Below are positions 1-4,685 of a stretch of DNA of 5,506 nucleotides, piece after piece. Made by a program: the position numbers and the translations under genes. The stretch spans positions 1-5,506 of the forward strand of contig JAUXNL010000131.1 in assembly GCA_030684415.1 (NCBI GenBank), in the 5' to 3' direction. Below the pieces are notes generated by a model. That model was not told where the DNA came from. It saw only the letters and a program-made list of their open reading frames with translations, and did not search any database. Numbering within the stretch: the first letter of the stretch is position 1; every line of letters starts with the position of its first letter. This DNA comes from Moraxellaceae bacterium (GTDB lineage: Bacteria > Pseudomonadota > Gammaproteobacteria > Pseudomonadales > Moraxellaceae).

Positions 1-36
1 CCCGCCTGCCTTCCTTGTGGAGACAGGCGGGTTTTT
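1..36 (+). terminator. Intrinsic terminator of an upstream gene outside the window
   Basis: The arms CCCGCCTG (1-8) and CAGGCGGG (24-31) are perfectly complementary around a 15-base loop, and TTTTT follows at 32-36. This is the classic Rho-independent layout for plus-strand transcription, so a plus-strand gene probably ends just left of the window. Whether it also works on the minus strand cannot be judged because the flank is cut off. Confidence 0.85.
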
Positions 37-101
37 ATGCGCGAAAGCCTCTGGCAAGTCTTACCCGTGCAGACGGCTAATAGGCCGGCGATGGCTAGGT
101 C

Positions 102-133
102 GCGAATCAATCACGCTTGCGTGATTGATTCGC
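102..133. repeat. Perfect 15-bp inverted repeat with 2-base centre
   Basis: The left arm GCGAATCAATCACGC (102-116) and right arm GCGTGATTGATTCGC (119-133) are exact reverse complements separated by TT. The 14-mer TGATTGATTCGCAT at the right end (122-135) recurs inverted at 1102-1115, inside the ompW control region. It could be a dimeric protein-binding site, a bidirectional transcription stop or a small repeat element. The sequence alone does not decide between these. Confidence 0.8.
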
Positions 134-138
134 ATGGA

Positions 139-165
139 GCGATTCCGGACATGAGCCGGAATCGC
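139..165. repeat. Perfect 10-bp inverted repeat
   Basis: GCGATTCCGG (139-148) and CCGGAATCGC (156-165) are exact reverse complements around a 7-base loop. It lies 5 bases after the larger palindrome. Neither strand shows a T run directly after the stem, so a simple intrinsic terminator is unlikely. Confidence 0.75.
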
Positions 166-341
166 GGGCTGCAAAAAACCTGGATGGGCGTTTTTCAGCA
201 AGCGGGTAACGCTCTGGATAATCCGGCTTGCCCTGAATCTGCTGCACAGCACTTACCTTGGTTATCGAGGCGCGCCTTCGACAGACTCAGCCTGAACAAG
301 ATTTATCTCGGCGATCAGGCTTCCTCTCTGCTTTTCGTGCT

Positions 342-983
342 TCAGAATTTGTAGCCGACGCCAATCATGAAGGCGAGCGGATCAATTTCCAGTTCACCAA
401 CCTTGACACCATCCAGCTTGACGTCGGTATTGATGTCCACCTTCCAGACGGCCGCATTCAGGTAAATGTTCTCCGCCATTTTCACGTCAACGCCAGCCTC
501 GAGTGCAAGCCCGGTGGAATAGGTCAGCCCCAGCTTGCTCGCGCCTGTAGCAGCCTGGCCGGTGGCGTTGAGTTCACTGTCCCAGAACGTCGTGTAATTG
601 ATGCCGATCCCCACATAAGGGTGGACGCTTTCACTGACCGCGGGATACCACTGCAAGGTAACGGTCGGTGGCAAGTGTTTGGTGCTGCCGACCACGGTAC
701 CGCCAGCCGTCACGTCGTGGCTGAAGGGTGAGGCACCCAGGAGTTGCACGCCGAATTGCGGTGTCAGCAGGTAGGCGGCGGTCAGGCCGATCTGCGTGTT
801 GTCCTCTACATCGATGCTCAGTGCGCCACCCGCCACTTTGTCCGTGACATCCGGGCTGACATTGGCGACACCTGCCCGCAAGATGATGTCGCCTGCTTCA
901 TGCGCGATGGCACTGTTGCTGATGCTGAGAGCGGCGATAAGCGTGGTCAATATGGTGGTCAGAAGCGTGCTGCACTTGCGCAT
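342..983 (-). CDS. ompW: OmpW-family outer membrane protein
   Basis: The product is a 213-residue precursor of the OmpW family: small eight-stranded outer-membrane beta-barrels with a hydrophobic lateral channel, linked in enterobacteria to small-molecule uptake and to adaptation to low oxygen. A signal peptide with an MRK start and a hydrophobic core ends at AIA|HEAGD (cut after residue 27). Family hallmarks are HEAGDIILRAG (28-38), the KHLPP.VTLQWYP stretch (102-114), HPYVGIGINYTTFWD (121-135) and a C-terminal barrel signal ending DPLAFMIGVGYKF with terminal Phe. Length fits the family. I chose the ATG at 983 because it starts the signal peptide and has GGGGAA at 990-995; the frame stays open upstream only to a TTG inside the FNR box. 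It lies downstream of yifB on the same strand but has its own promoter region. The natural substrate is unknown. Confidence 0.93.
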   Translation of the reverse strand: MRKCSTLLTTILTTLIAALSISNSAIAHEAGDIILRAGVANVSPDVTDKVAGGALSIDVEDNTQIGLTAAYLLTPQFGVQLLGASPFSHDVTAGGTVVGSTKHLPPTVTLQWYPAVSESVHPYVGIGINYTTFWDSELNATGQAATGASKLGLTYSTGLALEAGVDVKMAENIYLNAAVWKVDINTDVKLDGVKVGELEIDPLAFMIGVGYKF

Positions 984-1006
984 GATGAATTCCCCGTCAG
1001 ATAAAA

Positions 1007-1045
1007 TTCCGGCCTTCCCGAAAAACTCCGGGATAGCCGCCGGAA
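1007..1045 (-). promoter_or_regulatory. Hairpin in the ompW 5' leader, terminator-like
   Basis: Read on the minus strand, TTCCGGC (1045-1039) pairs with GCCGGAA (1013-1007), enclosing a second short stem CCCG/CGGG. TTTT follows directly (1006-1003). The structure ends about 8 bases before the GGGGAA ribosome site of ompW. It could be a weak attenuator, an mRNA-stabilising stem or a control element for translation. The short T run argues against an efficient terminator. Confidence 0.45.
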
Positions 1046-1098
1046 GGACTAACGCCATTCCGGCATGACCAGTGTCTGCGGTGTCGGAGCGAGCGCAC

Positions 1099-1112
1099 TT
1101 GATGCGAATCAA
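1099..1112 (-). promoter_or_regulatory. FNR/Anr-type box upstream of ompW
   Basis: TTGAT-GCGA-ATCAA on the plus strand (TTGAT-TCGC-ATCAA on the minus strand) is an exact match to the FNR consensus TTGAT-N4-ATCAA. Its centre is at 1105.5, about 122 bases before the ompW start codon. If it acts as a class II activator site (centre at -41.5), transcription would start near 1064, with GACACT (1076-1071) as a poor -10 element and a leader of about 80 bases. OmpW is a known target of FNR in enterobacteria, so oxygen control fits. The start site is inferred. Confidence 0.8.
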
Positions 1113-1299
1113 TCAGCGCTTGCTGTGCAGGCGTGAACCCGGCAATGAATTGATCCATGGCAGGCGGCGCAGCAGATGGCCGAGGCCATAACGCAAGATT
1201 GATGCACGTCAGTGCGCGGCAGTGGATTTCTTGAAGTGAGCGAAGTGATTGCGGCCTGCTCTTTCTGCAGGCTCGCATCAGACGTGCATCAGGGCAGGA

Positions 1300-2802
1300 T
1301 CAAGCCGGCATCCGGTCCAATACGCGATAGGTCAGTGCTTCATGCAGATGCGCGGAGAGAATGTCTATTTCTCCTTCCAGATCGGCAATCGTGCGTGCAA
1401 CGCGCAATACACGGTGATAGGCGCGCGCCGACAAGCGCAGTTTTTTCATCGCCAGCTCCAGCGTGTCGGCATCATCGCGGGAGAGCGCGGCATATTCGCC
1501 GACTTGTGACGGACTCAGCTCCTGATTAAGCGAGCCTTGCCGCGCGTACTGACGTGCGCGCGCCGCTTCAATCCGTGGTTTAACGCTGGCCGTGCTTTCC
1601 CCGGGCGTGCCGCGATGCAGCACCTCGGCGGGCAGTGCCGGTACTTCCACATGTAAGTCGATGCGGTCGAGCAGCGGGCCGGAGAGCCGGCTGCGATAGC
1701 GCGATATCTGGTCGGGTGTGCAGCGGCAGCGGGCGCTGCCGTCACCCAGATAACCGCAGGGGCAGGGATTCATGGCGGCAATCAACTGGAAGCGTGCCGG
1801 AAAGCGCACCTGATTAGCGGCGCGCGAAATCACCACATGACCGGACTCCAGCGGTTCGCGCAGGACTTCGAGCACTTTGCGGTCGAACTCGGGTAGCTCG
1901 TCCAGAAAAAGCACGCCGTGATGGGCGAGGGTGATTTCCCCGGGGCGCGGATTGGAGCCGCCGCCGACCAGTGCGACGCCCGACGCGGTGTGATGCGGCG
2001 CGCGAAACGGTGGCTGGCGGTCGGGATCGTCGGCACGCCCTAGTAATGAGCGGATGGCCGCCACTTCCAGCGACTGCTGCTCTTCGAGCGGCGGCAACAG
2101 GCCGGGCAGGCGCGAGGCCAGCAGCGTCTTGCCGGTGCCTGGTGGGCCGATCATGAGCAGGGAGTGGCCGCCAGCAGCGGCAATCTCCAGAGCACGCCGG
2201 GCCTGGTGCTGGCCTTTTACGTCGCTAAGGTCGGGCAGGCCGGGCACGTGGCCGGTCTGCGCTGGCGCCGGATGCTCGGCGGGCAACAGCACTTGGCCGG
2301 CCAGATGCGCGTAAATCGCGAGCAGATGATCGCCGGCATAGACCTCTGCTCCCGCGGGCCGCGCGGCCTCCGCGGCATTGCCCGCCGGCACGAAGAAGGC
2401 GCGGCCGGCATCACGCACGGCCAGGCTGGCCGGCAGTACGCCGGTCACCGGGCGCAGTTCGCCAGACAGGGCCAACTCGCCCATGAACTCGGCATTGTCC
2501 AGTGCGCTCACCGGCAACTGGCCGTTGGCGGCCAGAATACCGAGCGCGATGGGCAGGTCGAAGCGGCCGCCATCCTTGGGCAGGTCGGCCGGTGCCAGGT
2601 TGATGGTGATGCGGCGCTGCGGGAAGTCGAAGCCTGAGTTGAGCAGGGCCGAGCGCACGCGGTCTTTGCTCTCGCGCACGGCCGTTTCCGGCAGACCGAC
2701 GATGGCGATGCCGGGCAAGCCGGCGGACAGGTGTACTTCCACGGTAACGGACGGGGCGTCGAGCCCCAATTGGGCGCGGGTGCGCACGCGAGCGAGAGAC
2801 AT
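1300..2802 (-). CDS. yifB: YifB/ComM family AAA+ ATPase (Mg-chelatase-like)
   Basis: This is a full-length 500-residue member of the YifB/ComM family. ComM is a hexameric helicase that promotes branch migration during integration of transforming DNA in naturally competent bacteria; in other species the role is less clear. The order is an N-terminal ChlI-like domain (about 18-140, with GLPGIAIVGLPETAVRES), a Mg-chelatase-type AAA+ core (about 188-395) and a C-terminal helical domain (about 400-497). Seen directly: Walker A GPPGTGKT (219-226), Walker B VLFLDE (297-302), a four-cysteine cluster (C347, C349, C359, C361) after AAMNP, and SGPLLDRIDL (374-383) with a likely arginine finger. I chose the ATG at 2802 because AAGGAG (2810-2815) sits 7 bases upstream and the product begins MSLARVRTRAQLG as in homologues; an in-frame ATG 18 codons upstream lacks both. 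ubiK lies 154 bases upstream on the same strand. No competence genes are visible nearby. Confidence 0.95.
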   Translation of the reverse strand: MSLARVRTRAQLGLDAPSVTVEVHLSAGLPGIAIVGLPETAVRESKDRVRSALLNSGFDFPQRRITINLAPADLPKDGGRFDLPIALGILAANGQLPVSALDNAEFMGELALSGELRPVTGVLPASLAVRDAGRAFFVPAGNAAEAARPAGAEVYAGDHLLAIYAHLAGQVLLPAEHPAPAQTGHVPGLPDLSDVKGQHQARRALEIAAAGGHSLLMIGPPGTGKTLLASRLPGLLPPLEEQQSLEVAAIRSLLGRADDPDRQPPFRAPHHTASGVALVGGGSNPRPGEITLAHHGVLFLDELPEFDRKVLEVLREPLESGHVVISRAANQVRFPARFQLIAAMNPCPCGYLGDGSARCRCTPDQISRYRSRLSGPLLDRIDLHVEVPALPAEVLHRGTPGESTASVKPRIEAARARQYARQGSLNQELSPSQVGEYAALSRDDADTLELAMKKLRLSARAYHRVLRVARTIADLEGEIDILSAHLHEALTYRVLDRMPA

Positions 2803-2819
2803 CCTTGTTCTCCTTGTGT

Positions 2820-2865
2820 CCGGCCTTGGGCGGGTGCCCGGGCCGGAAGGCCGCATCCATGCGGC
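2820..2865 (-). promoter_or_regulatory. Two GC-rich hairpins before the yifB ribosome site
   Basis: CCGGCC (2820-2825) pairs with GGCCGG (2841-2846), with an inner stem GGGC/GCCC (2828-2831 and 2836-2839). A second stem GCCGCA/TGCGGC spans 2850-2865 with a four-base loop. The first stem ends 4 bases before the AAGGAG of yifB and has no T run on the minus strand, so it is not a normal terminator. It may affect translation or mRNA stability; this is inference. Confidence 0.4.
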
Positions 2866-2930
2866 AGTGGGTGATGTATGGGGTGGCAGGTAGTAGTGCA
2901 GTGGTCGTGCAGGCCCGGCGGTCGGCCTAC

Positions 2931-2936
2931 CTTATA
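2931..2936 (-). promoter_or_regulatory. Weak candidate -10 box for yifB
   Basis: The minus strand reads TATAAG, one base from the sigma-70 consensus TATAAT, in the gap between ubiK and yifB. The only -35 candidate is poor: CTGATG at 2960-2955 with an 18-base spacer. If it is not used, yifB depends on read-through from ubiK. Confidence 0.25.
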
Positions 2937-2956
2937 ACGTGGGTGGTGCCGGGGCA

Positions 2957-3232
2957 TCAGGCCTTGTCAGTGCCGCGCTTTTCCAGTGCGGCAATCCTCA
3001 ATTCGAGCATCTTGAACTCGGCCTCGACCGCTTCCAGCCGGCTACGGCTGCGTGACAGCAGGGCCGCCTGCACATCGAACTCCTCACGCGTGACCAGCTC
3101 CATGCGGGCCAGCGCCTCACGCAGCACGGCCTTGATGTTCTCTTCCAGATCGCCGCGCAACTGGCGCACCCCGGGGGGCAAAACCTGGGAAAGCTGTTCG
3201 CTGACGCGATTGACGATCTGTTCGAGTGCCAT
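2957..3232 (-). CDS. ubiK: UbiK ubiquinone biosynthesis accessory factor (YqiC/BMFP family)
   Basis: This is a small 91-residue protein of the BMFP/YqiC family. In Escherichia coli, UbiK is needed for efficient aerobic ubiquinone synthesis and works with the lipid-binding protein UbiJ in the Ubi enzyme complex. The N-terminal half contains MALEQIVNRVSEQLSQVLPP (1-20), probably an amphipathic helix, then a helix with REALARMELVTREEFDVQ (38-55) and a charged heptad-like segment RLEAVEAEFKMLELRIAALEKR (65-86) typical of the trimeric coiled coil. Length is close to the usual 80-100 residues. The ATG at 3232 is preceded by GGAG about 9 bases upstream. It is divergent from the porin-glnK-amtB operon and upstream of yifB on the same strand, with 154 bases between. 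No terminator is evident after it, so read-through into yifB is possible. Confidence 0.9.
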   Translation of the reverse strand: MALEQIVNRVSEQLSQVLPPGVRQLRGDLEENIKAVLREALARMELVTREEFDVQAALLSRSRSRLEAVEAEFKMLELRIAALEKRGTDKA

Positions 3233-3266
3233 TTTTCGAGGCTCCGGCAGGCAAGGGAAGCACCGG

Positions 3267-3275
3267 ATTCTAGCA
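3267..3275 (-). promoter_or_regulatory. Extended -10 promoter candidate for ubiK
   Basis: The minus strand reads TGCTAGAAT, matching the extended -10 pattern TGnTATAAT with one mismatch. It predicts a start near 3260 and a leader of about 28 bases carrying the GGAG site of ubiK. No good -35 box is visible, which is common for extended -10 promoters. Confidence 0.45.
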
Positions 3276-3309
3276 CCGCAAATCGTCTTGCCGGCCAGTC
3301 AGAATGGGC

Positions 3310-3367
3310 GCACCAAAAAAGCGCACCAAAATGGGGATTCCGGAATTTTCATGCACTGCGAGAGTGA
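3310..3367 (+). promoter_or_regulatory. NtrC-like activator sites upstream of the sigma-54 promoter
   Basis: NtrC sites follow GCACC-N5-GGTGC. Three imperfect matches are visible: GCACC-AAAAA-AGCGC (3310-3324), GCACC-AAAAT-GGGGA (3323-3337, overlapping the first by two bases) and GCACT-GCGAG-AGTGA (3353-3367). A further right half GGTGC lies at 3376-3380. Relative to the start predicted from the sigma-54 element (about 3459) they are centred near -142, -129 and -99, within the usual range for NtrC enhancers. Each is degenerate, so the call rests on clustering and on the nitrogen genes downstream. Confidence 0.55.
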
Positions 3368-3432
3368 CAAAATACGGTGCAGCCCCCCTTCGTAGTCGCT
3401 GCAAGCCAGTATTTCAGCGCGATGACAGGAAT

Positions 3433-3448
3433 TGGCACAGCTTCTGCA
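3433..3448 (+). promoter_or_regulatory. Sigma-54 (RpoN) promoter of the porin-glnK-amtB operon
   Basis: TGGCACAGCTTCTGCA matches the sigma-54 consensus TGGCACG-N4-TTGCA at 9 of its 11 usual positions-plus-core letters, including both invariant dinucleotides: GG (3434-3435, -25/-24) and GC (3446-3447, -13/-12) with the required spacing. Transcription would start near 3459, giving a leader of about 95 bases. Upstream GCACC-type sites and the downstream glnK-amtB pair, classically NtrC/RpoN-controlled, support the call. Confidence 0.85.
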
Positions 3449-3466
3449 AATACCCCGGCGGAGTGT

Positions 3467-3499
3467 CTGGCCGGCCATTCGGGCCGCCGGATTTTTTTT
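3467..3499 (+). terminator. Terminator-like hairpin with T8 in the operon leader (possible attenuator)
   Basis: CGGCC (3472-3476) pairs with GGCCG (3482-3486) around ATTCG. The stem extends, past one bulged C, through CTGG (3467-3470) pairing with CCGG (3487-3490, one G-T pair). A single A and eight T (3492-3499) follow. This has the form of an intrinsic terminator but lies about 10 bases after the predicted sigma-54 start and before the porin gene. In addition CCGGCGG (3455-3461) is complementary to CCGCCGG (3484-3490), giving a competing stem for transcripts that start upstream. It may be an attenuator, an insulator against read-through, or the 3' end of a short RNA. Confidence 0.6.
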
Positions 3500-3553
3500 G
3501 AACCAGATTTTTTCTGCTTCAAGCAACCACAGGGTACTTCAGGAGTCTTGCAC

Positions 3554-4243
3554 ATGAAATTGACCAAACTTTCTGCTGCTGTTCTCACCGCCGGCATGAT
3601 GCTCGGCACTGCTGCACACGCTGACGACGCTGCATTGACGGTCTCGGGCGATGTTTCGATTACCTCCGATTATCTGTACCGCGGTTTTACCCAGACCAGC
3701 AGCTCGCCCGCGCTGCAAGGCACGCTGAGCATTGCTCACAGCTCCGGCCTTTATTTCACGCTGTGGGGCTCGAGCATTTCGGGTGAGAGCGTTCCTGCGC
3801 AGGGTCTTGAGCTTGATCCGTCGATTGGTTTTGCCGGCACTGCGGGCGATATCGAATATGACGTTGGCGTTCTTTACTACGGCTATCCGGGGTCGAGCGC
3901 GCCCGAAGCGGCTGCAGGTGCAGGCCAGTCTGACTTTGTCGAGTTCTACGGCTCCATTTCCATGATGGGCGCTTCCTTCGGTGCCGCTTATTCGCCGGAC
4001 TTCTACGGCGAAGCCGGTGATTCGCTGTACCTGAGCGCCAGCTACGGCGCTGATGTGGGTGGTTTCGGTCTCTCCGCCGCTGTTGGCTTCAGCACTGGTG
4101 ATGCCTACGCCGATGACATCATTGATTACAAGGTGGCCGTCTCCAAGGAAGTCATTGGCCTTGGTCTGGAGCTTGCTTACATCGGCACTGACGTGAGTGG
4201 CGTTGATGAAGCTGTTGTTTTCACCGTGAGCAAAGGCTTCTGA
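3554..4243 (+). CDS. TorF-family putative porin of the glnK-amtB operon
   Basis: This is a 229-residue precursor of the TorF family (the conserved Gcw_chp group), predicted outer-membrane beta-barrels of unproven function. The signal peptide has an MKLTK start, a hydrophobic core and the cut site AHA|DD after residue 23. The family motif follows as VSGDVSITSDYLYRGFTQT (30-48) and SSPALQGTLSI (50-60). The rest alternates polar and hydrophobic residues with many Gly, Ser, Tyr and Phe (WGSSISGE, YDVGVLYYGYP, FVEFYGSISM, YLSASYGAD, LELAYIG) and ends in Phe (VVFTVSKGF), as barrel proteins do. I chose the ATG at 3554 for its AGGAG (3541-3545) and the signal peptide; the frame is open further upstream. 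It is first in the operon, 63 bases before glnK, so it should be induced by nitrogen limitation. From memory, an equivalent gene named nlmA precedes glnK-amtB in Herbaspirillum seropedicae. A role in ammonium or other nitrogen uptake across the outer membrane is inference. Confidence 0.85.
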   Translation: MKLTKLSAAVLTAGMMLGTAAHADDAALTVSGDVSITSDYLYRGFTQTSSSPALQGTLSIAHSSGLYFTLWGSSISGESVPAQGLELDPSIGFAGTAGDIEYDVGVLYYGYPGSSAPEAAAGAGQSDFVEFYGSISMMGASFGAAYSPDFYGEAGDSLYLSASYGADVGGFGLSAAVGFSTGDAYADDIIDYKVAVSKEVIGLGLELAYIGTDVSGVDEAVVFTVSKGF

Positions 4244-4257
4244 TCTGATTCAAACGT

Positions 4258-4280
4258 CGCAGGCGCTAACCACGCCTGCG
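4258..4280 (+). promoter_or_regulatory. Hairpin between the porin gene and glnK
   Basis: CGCAGGCG (4258-4265) and CGCCTGCG (4273-4280) form a perfect 8-bp stem with a 7-base loop. No T run follows (GCATCCC, then an A tract), so it is not a standard terminator. It starts 15 bases after the porin stop and ends 13 bases before the AGGAG of glnK. A processing or mRNA-stabilising stem that tunes porin against glnK-amtB output is plausible but inferred. Confidence 0.55.
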
Positions 4281-4306
4281 GCATCCCAAAAACAGGAGTG
4301 CGCGAC

Positions 4307-4645
4307 ATGAAACTGGTTACCGCGATCATCAAACCCTTCAAGCTGGACGATGTGCGTGAAGCGCTGTCGGACATCGGCGTGCAGGGGATTACCGTTACTG
4401 AAGTAAAGGGCTTTGGCCGCCAGAAAGGACACACCGAGTTGTATCGCGGTGCCGAGTATGTGGTCGATTTCCTGCCGAAAGTGAAGATCGACATCGCCAC
4501 CAGCGACGATTTGCTGGACCAGGTGATCGAGGCCATCACCAAGGCCGCCAACACCGGCAAGATCGGCGATGGCAAGATTTTCGTCACGGCGCTTGAACAG
4601 GCCATCCGCATCCGCACCGGTGAAACCGGCGTCGACGCGATCTGA
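4307..4645 (+). CDS. glnK: PII nitrogen signal protein, GlnK type
   Basis: This is a 112-residue PII protein, exactly the family length. PII trimers bind ATP/ADP and 2-oxoglutarate, are uridylylated by GlnD when nitrogen is scarce, and act on NtrB, GlnE and the AmtB channel. Seen: MKLVTAIIKPFKLDDVREAL (1-20), the T-loop (about 37-55) with YRGAEY (46-51) and uridylylation site Tyr51, and the second signature TGKIGDGKIFV (83-93). The end, IRIRTGETGVDAI, is also typical. D54 and the C-terminus are GlnB-like, but linkage to amtB makes GlnK the better name. The ATG at 4307 is preceded by AGGAG (4294-4298) with an 8-base gap; a GTG three codons upstream overlaps that site and is unlikely. amtB follows after 38 bases. 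Transcription is expected from the sigma-54 promoter before the porin gene; I see no second sigma-54 element in the 63-base gap. Confidence 0.95.
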   Translation: MKLVTAIIKPFKLDDVREALSDIGVQGITVTEVKGFGRQKGHTELYRGAEYVVDFLPKVKIDIATSDDLLDQVIEAITKAANTGKIGDGKIFVTALEQAIRIRTGETGVDAI

Positions 4646-4652
4646 TTGTGTT

Positions 4653-4685
4653 AAGTCCCGTTTACCGCACAGGGGGAAGTCCCGT
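4653..4685 (+). repeat. 9-bp direct repeat flanking the amtB ribosome site
   Basis: AAGTCCCGT occurs at 4653-4661 and again at 4677-4685, the second copy running into the GTG start of amtB. Between them lies AGGGGGA (4671-4677), the ribosome site. The CCC of either copy can pair with the G run (3-4 bp), so weak masking of the site is conceivable. Chance is also possible. Confidence 0.4.

Larger units (their letters stand above)
37..341. other. Non-coding region with inverted repeats, downstream of ompW
   Basis: This stretch of about 300 bases has no convincing gene. Short open frames exist on both strands, but they run through the inverted repeats and have no recognisable protein features. 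It holds two perfect inverted repeats (102-133 and 139-165), a weaker A/T-tract hairpin (GCTG 168-171 with CAGC 196-199, and A-tract 173-178 facing T-tract 191-195), and a 7-bp inverted repeat AGCCTGA/TCAGGCT (289-295 and 315-321). I find no clear U-tailed terminator for the minus-strand ompW gene. The 168-199 hairpin, with A and T tracts on its flanks, is the best candidate but has a short GC core. Confidence 0.6.
984..1299. other. Intergenic region: ompW control region and yifB 3' flank
   Basis: The 316 bases between ompW and yifB (both minus strand) hold the ompW leader with a hairpin (1007-1045), an FNR-type box (1099-1112), a short palindrome ATGGCC-GA-GGCCAT (1176-1189) and a hairpin GCCTGC/GCAGGC (1254-1259 and 1267-1272) just after yifB. 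The last has no T run, so it is a poor intrinsic terminator. A direct repeat GAAGTGA occurs at 1233-1239 and 1242-1248. A 93-codon minus-strand open frame crosses the region, but it runs through the FNR box and leader and resembles no family I know. Confidence 0.6.
3233..3553. other. Divergent control region between ubiK and the porin-glnK-amtB operon
   Basis: These 321 bases contain no gene. From left to right: the ubiK ribosome site and a likely extended -10 promoter on the minus strand, GCACC-type repeats (3260-3264, 3273-3277, 3310-3314, 3323-3327), a GCACT/AGTGA dyad (3353-3367), a GGTGC half site (3376-3380), a sigma-54 promoter (3433-3448), a terminator-like hairpin with T8 (3467-3499), a second T6 run (3508-3513) and the AGGAG of the porin gene (3541-3545). 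Confidence 0.75.

Noticed and set aside
37..354. 105-codon plus-strand open frame
   Set aside because: It runs through the terminator tail and both inverted repeats, has no ribosome site and resembles no known family.
258..731. 157-codon plus-strand open frame
   Set aside because: It is antisense to ompW, whose signal peptide and barrel motifs make the minus strand the coding one.
1254..1272. Hairpin GCCTGC/GCAGGC as the yifB terminator
   Set aside because: There is no T run after the stem on the minus strand; it was left as a structural note only.
997..1278. 93-codon minus-strand open frame between ompW and yifB
   Set aside because: It overlaps the FNR box and ompW leader, has no recognised motif and no good ribosome site.
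2164..2637. 157-codon plus-strand open frame inside yifB
   Set aside because: It is antisense to a clearly coding AAA+ ATPase; long antisense frames are common in GC-rich genes.
4244..4306. Separate sigma-54 promoter for glnK
   Set aside because: No GG-N10-GC element close to the sigma-54 consensus is present in this gap.
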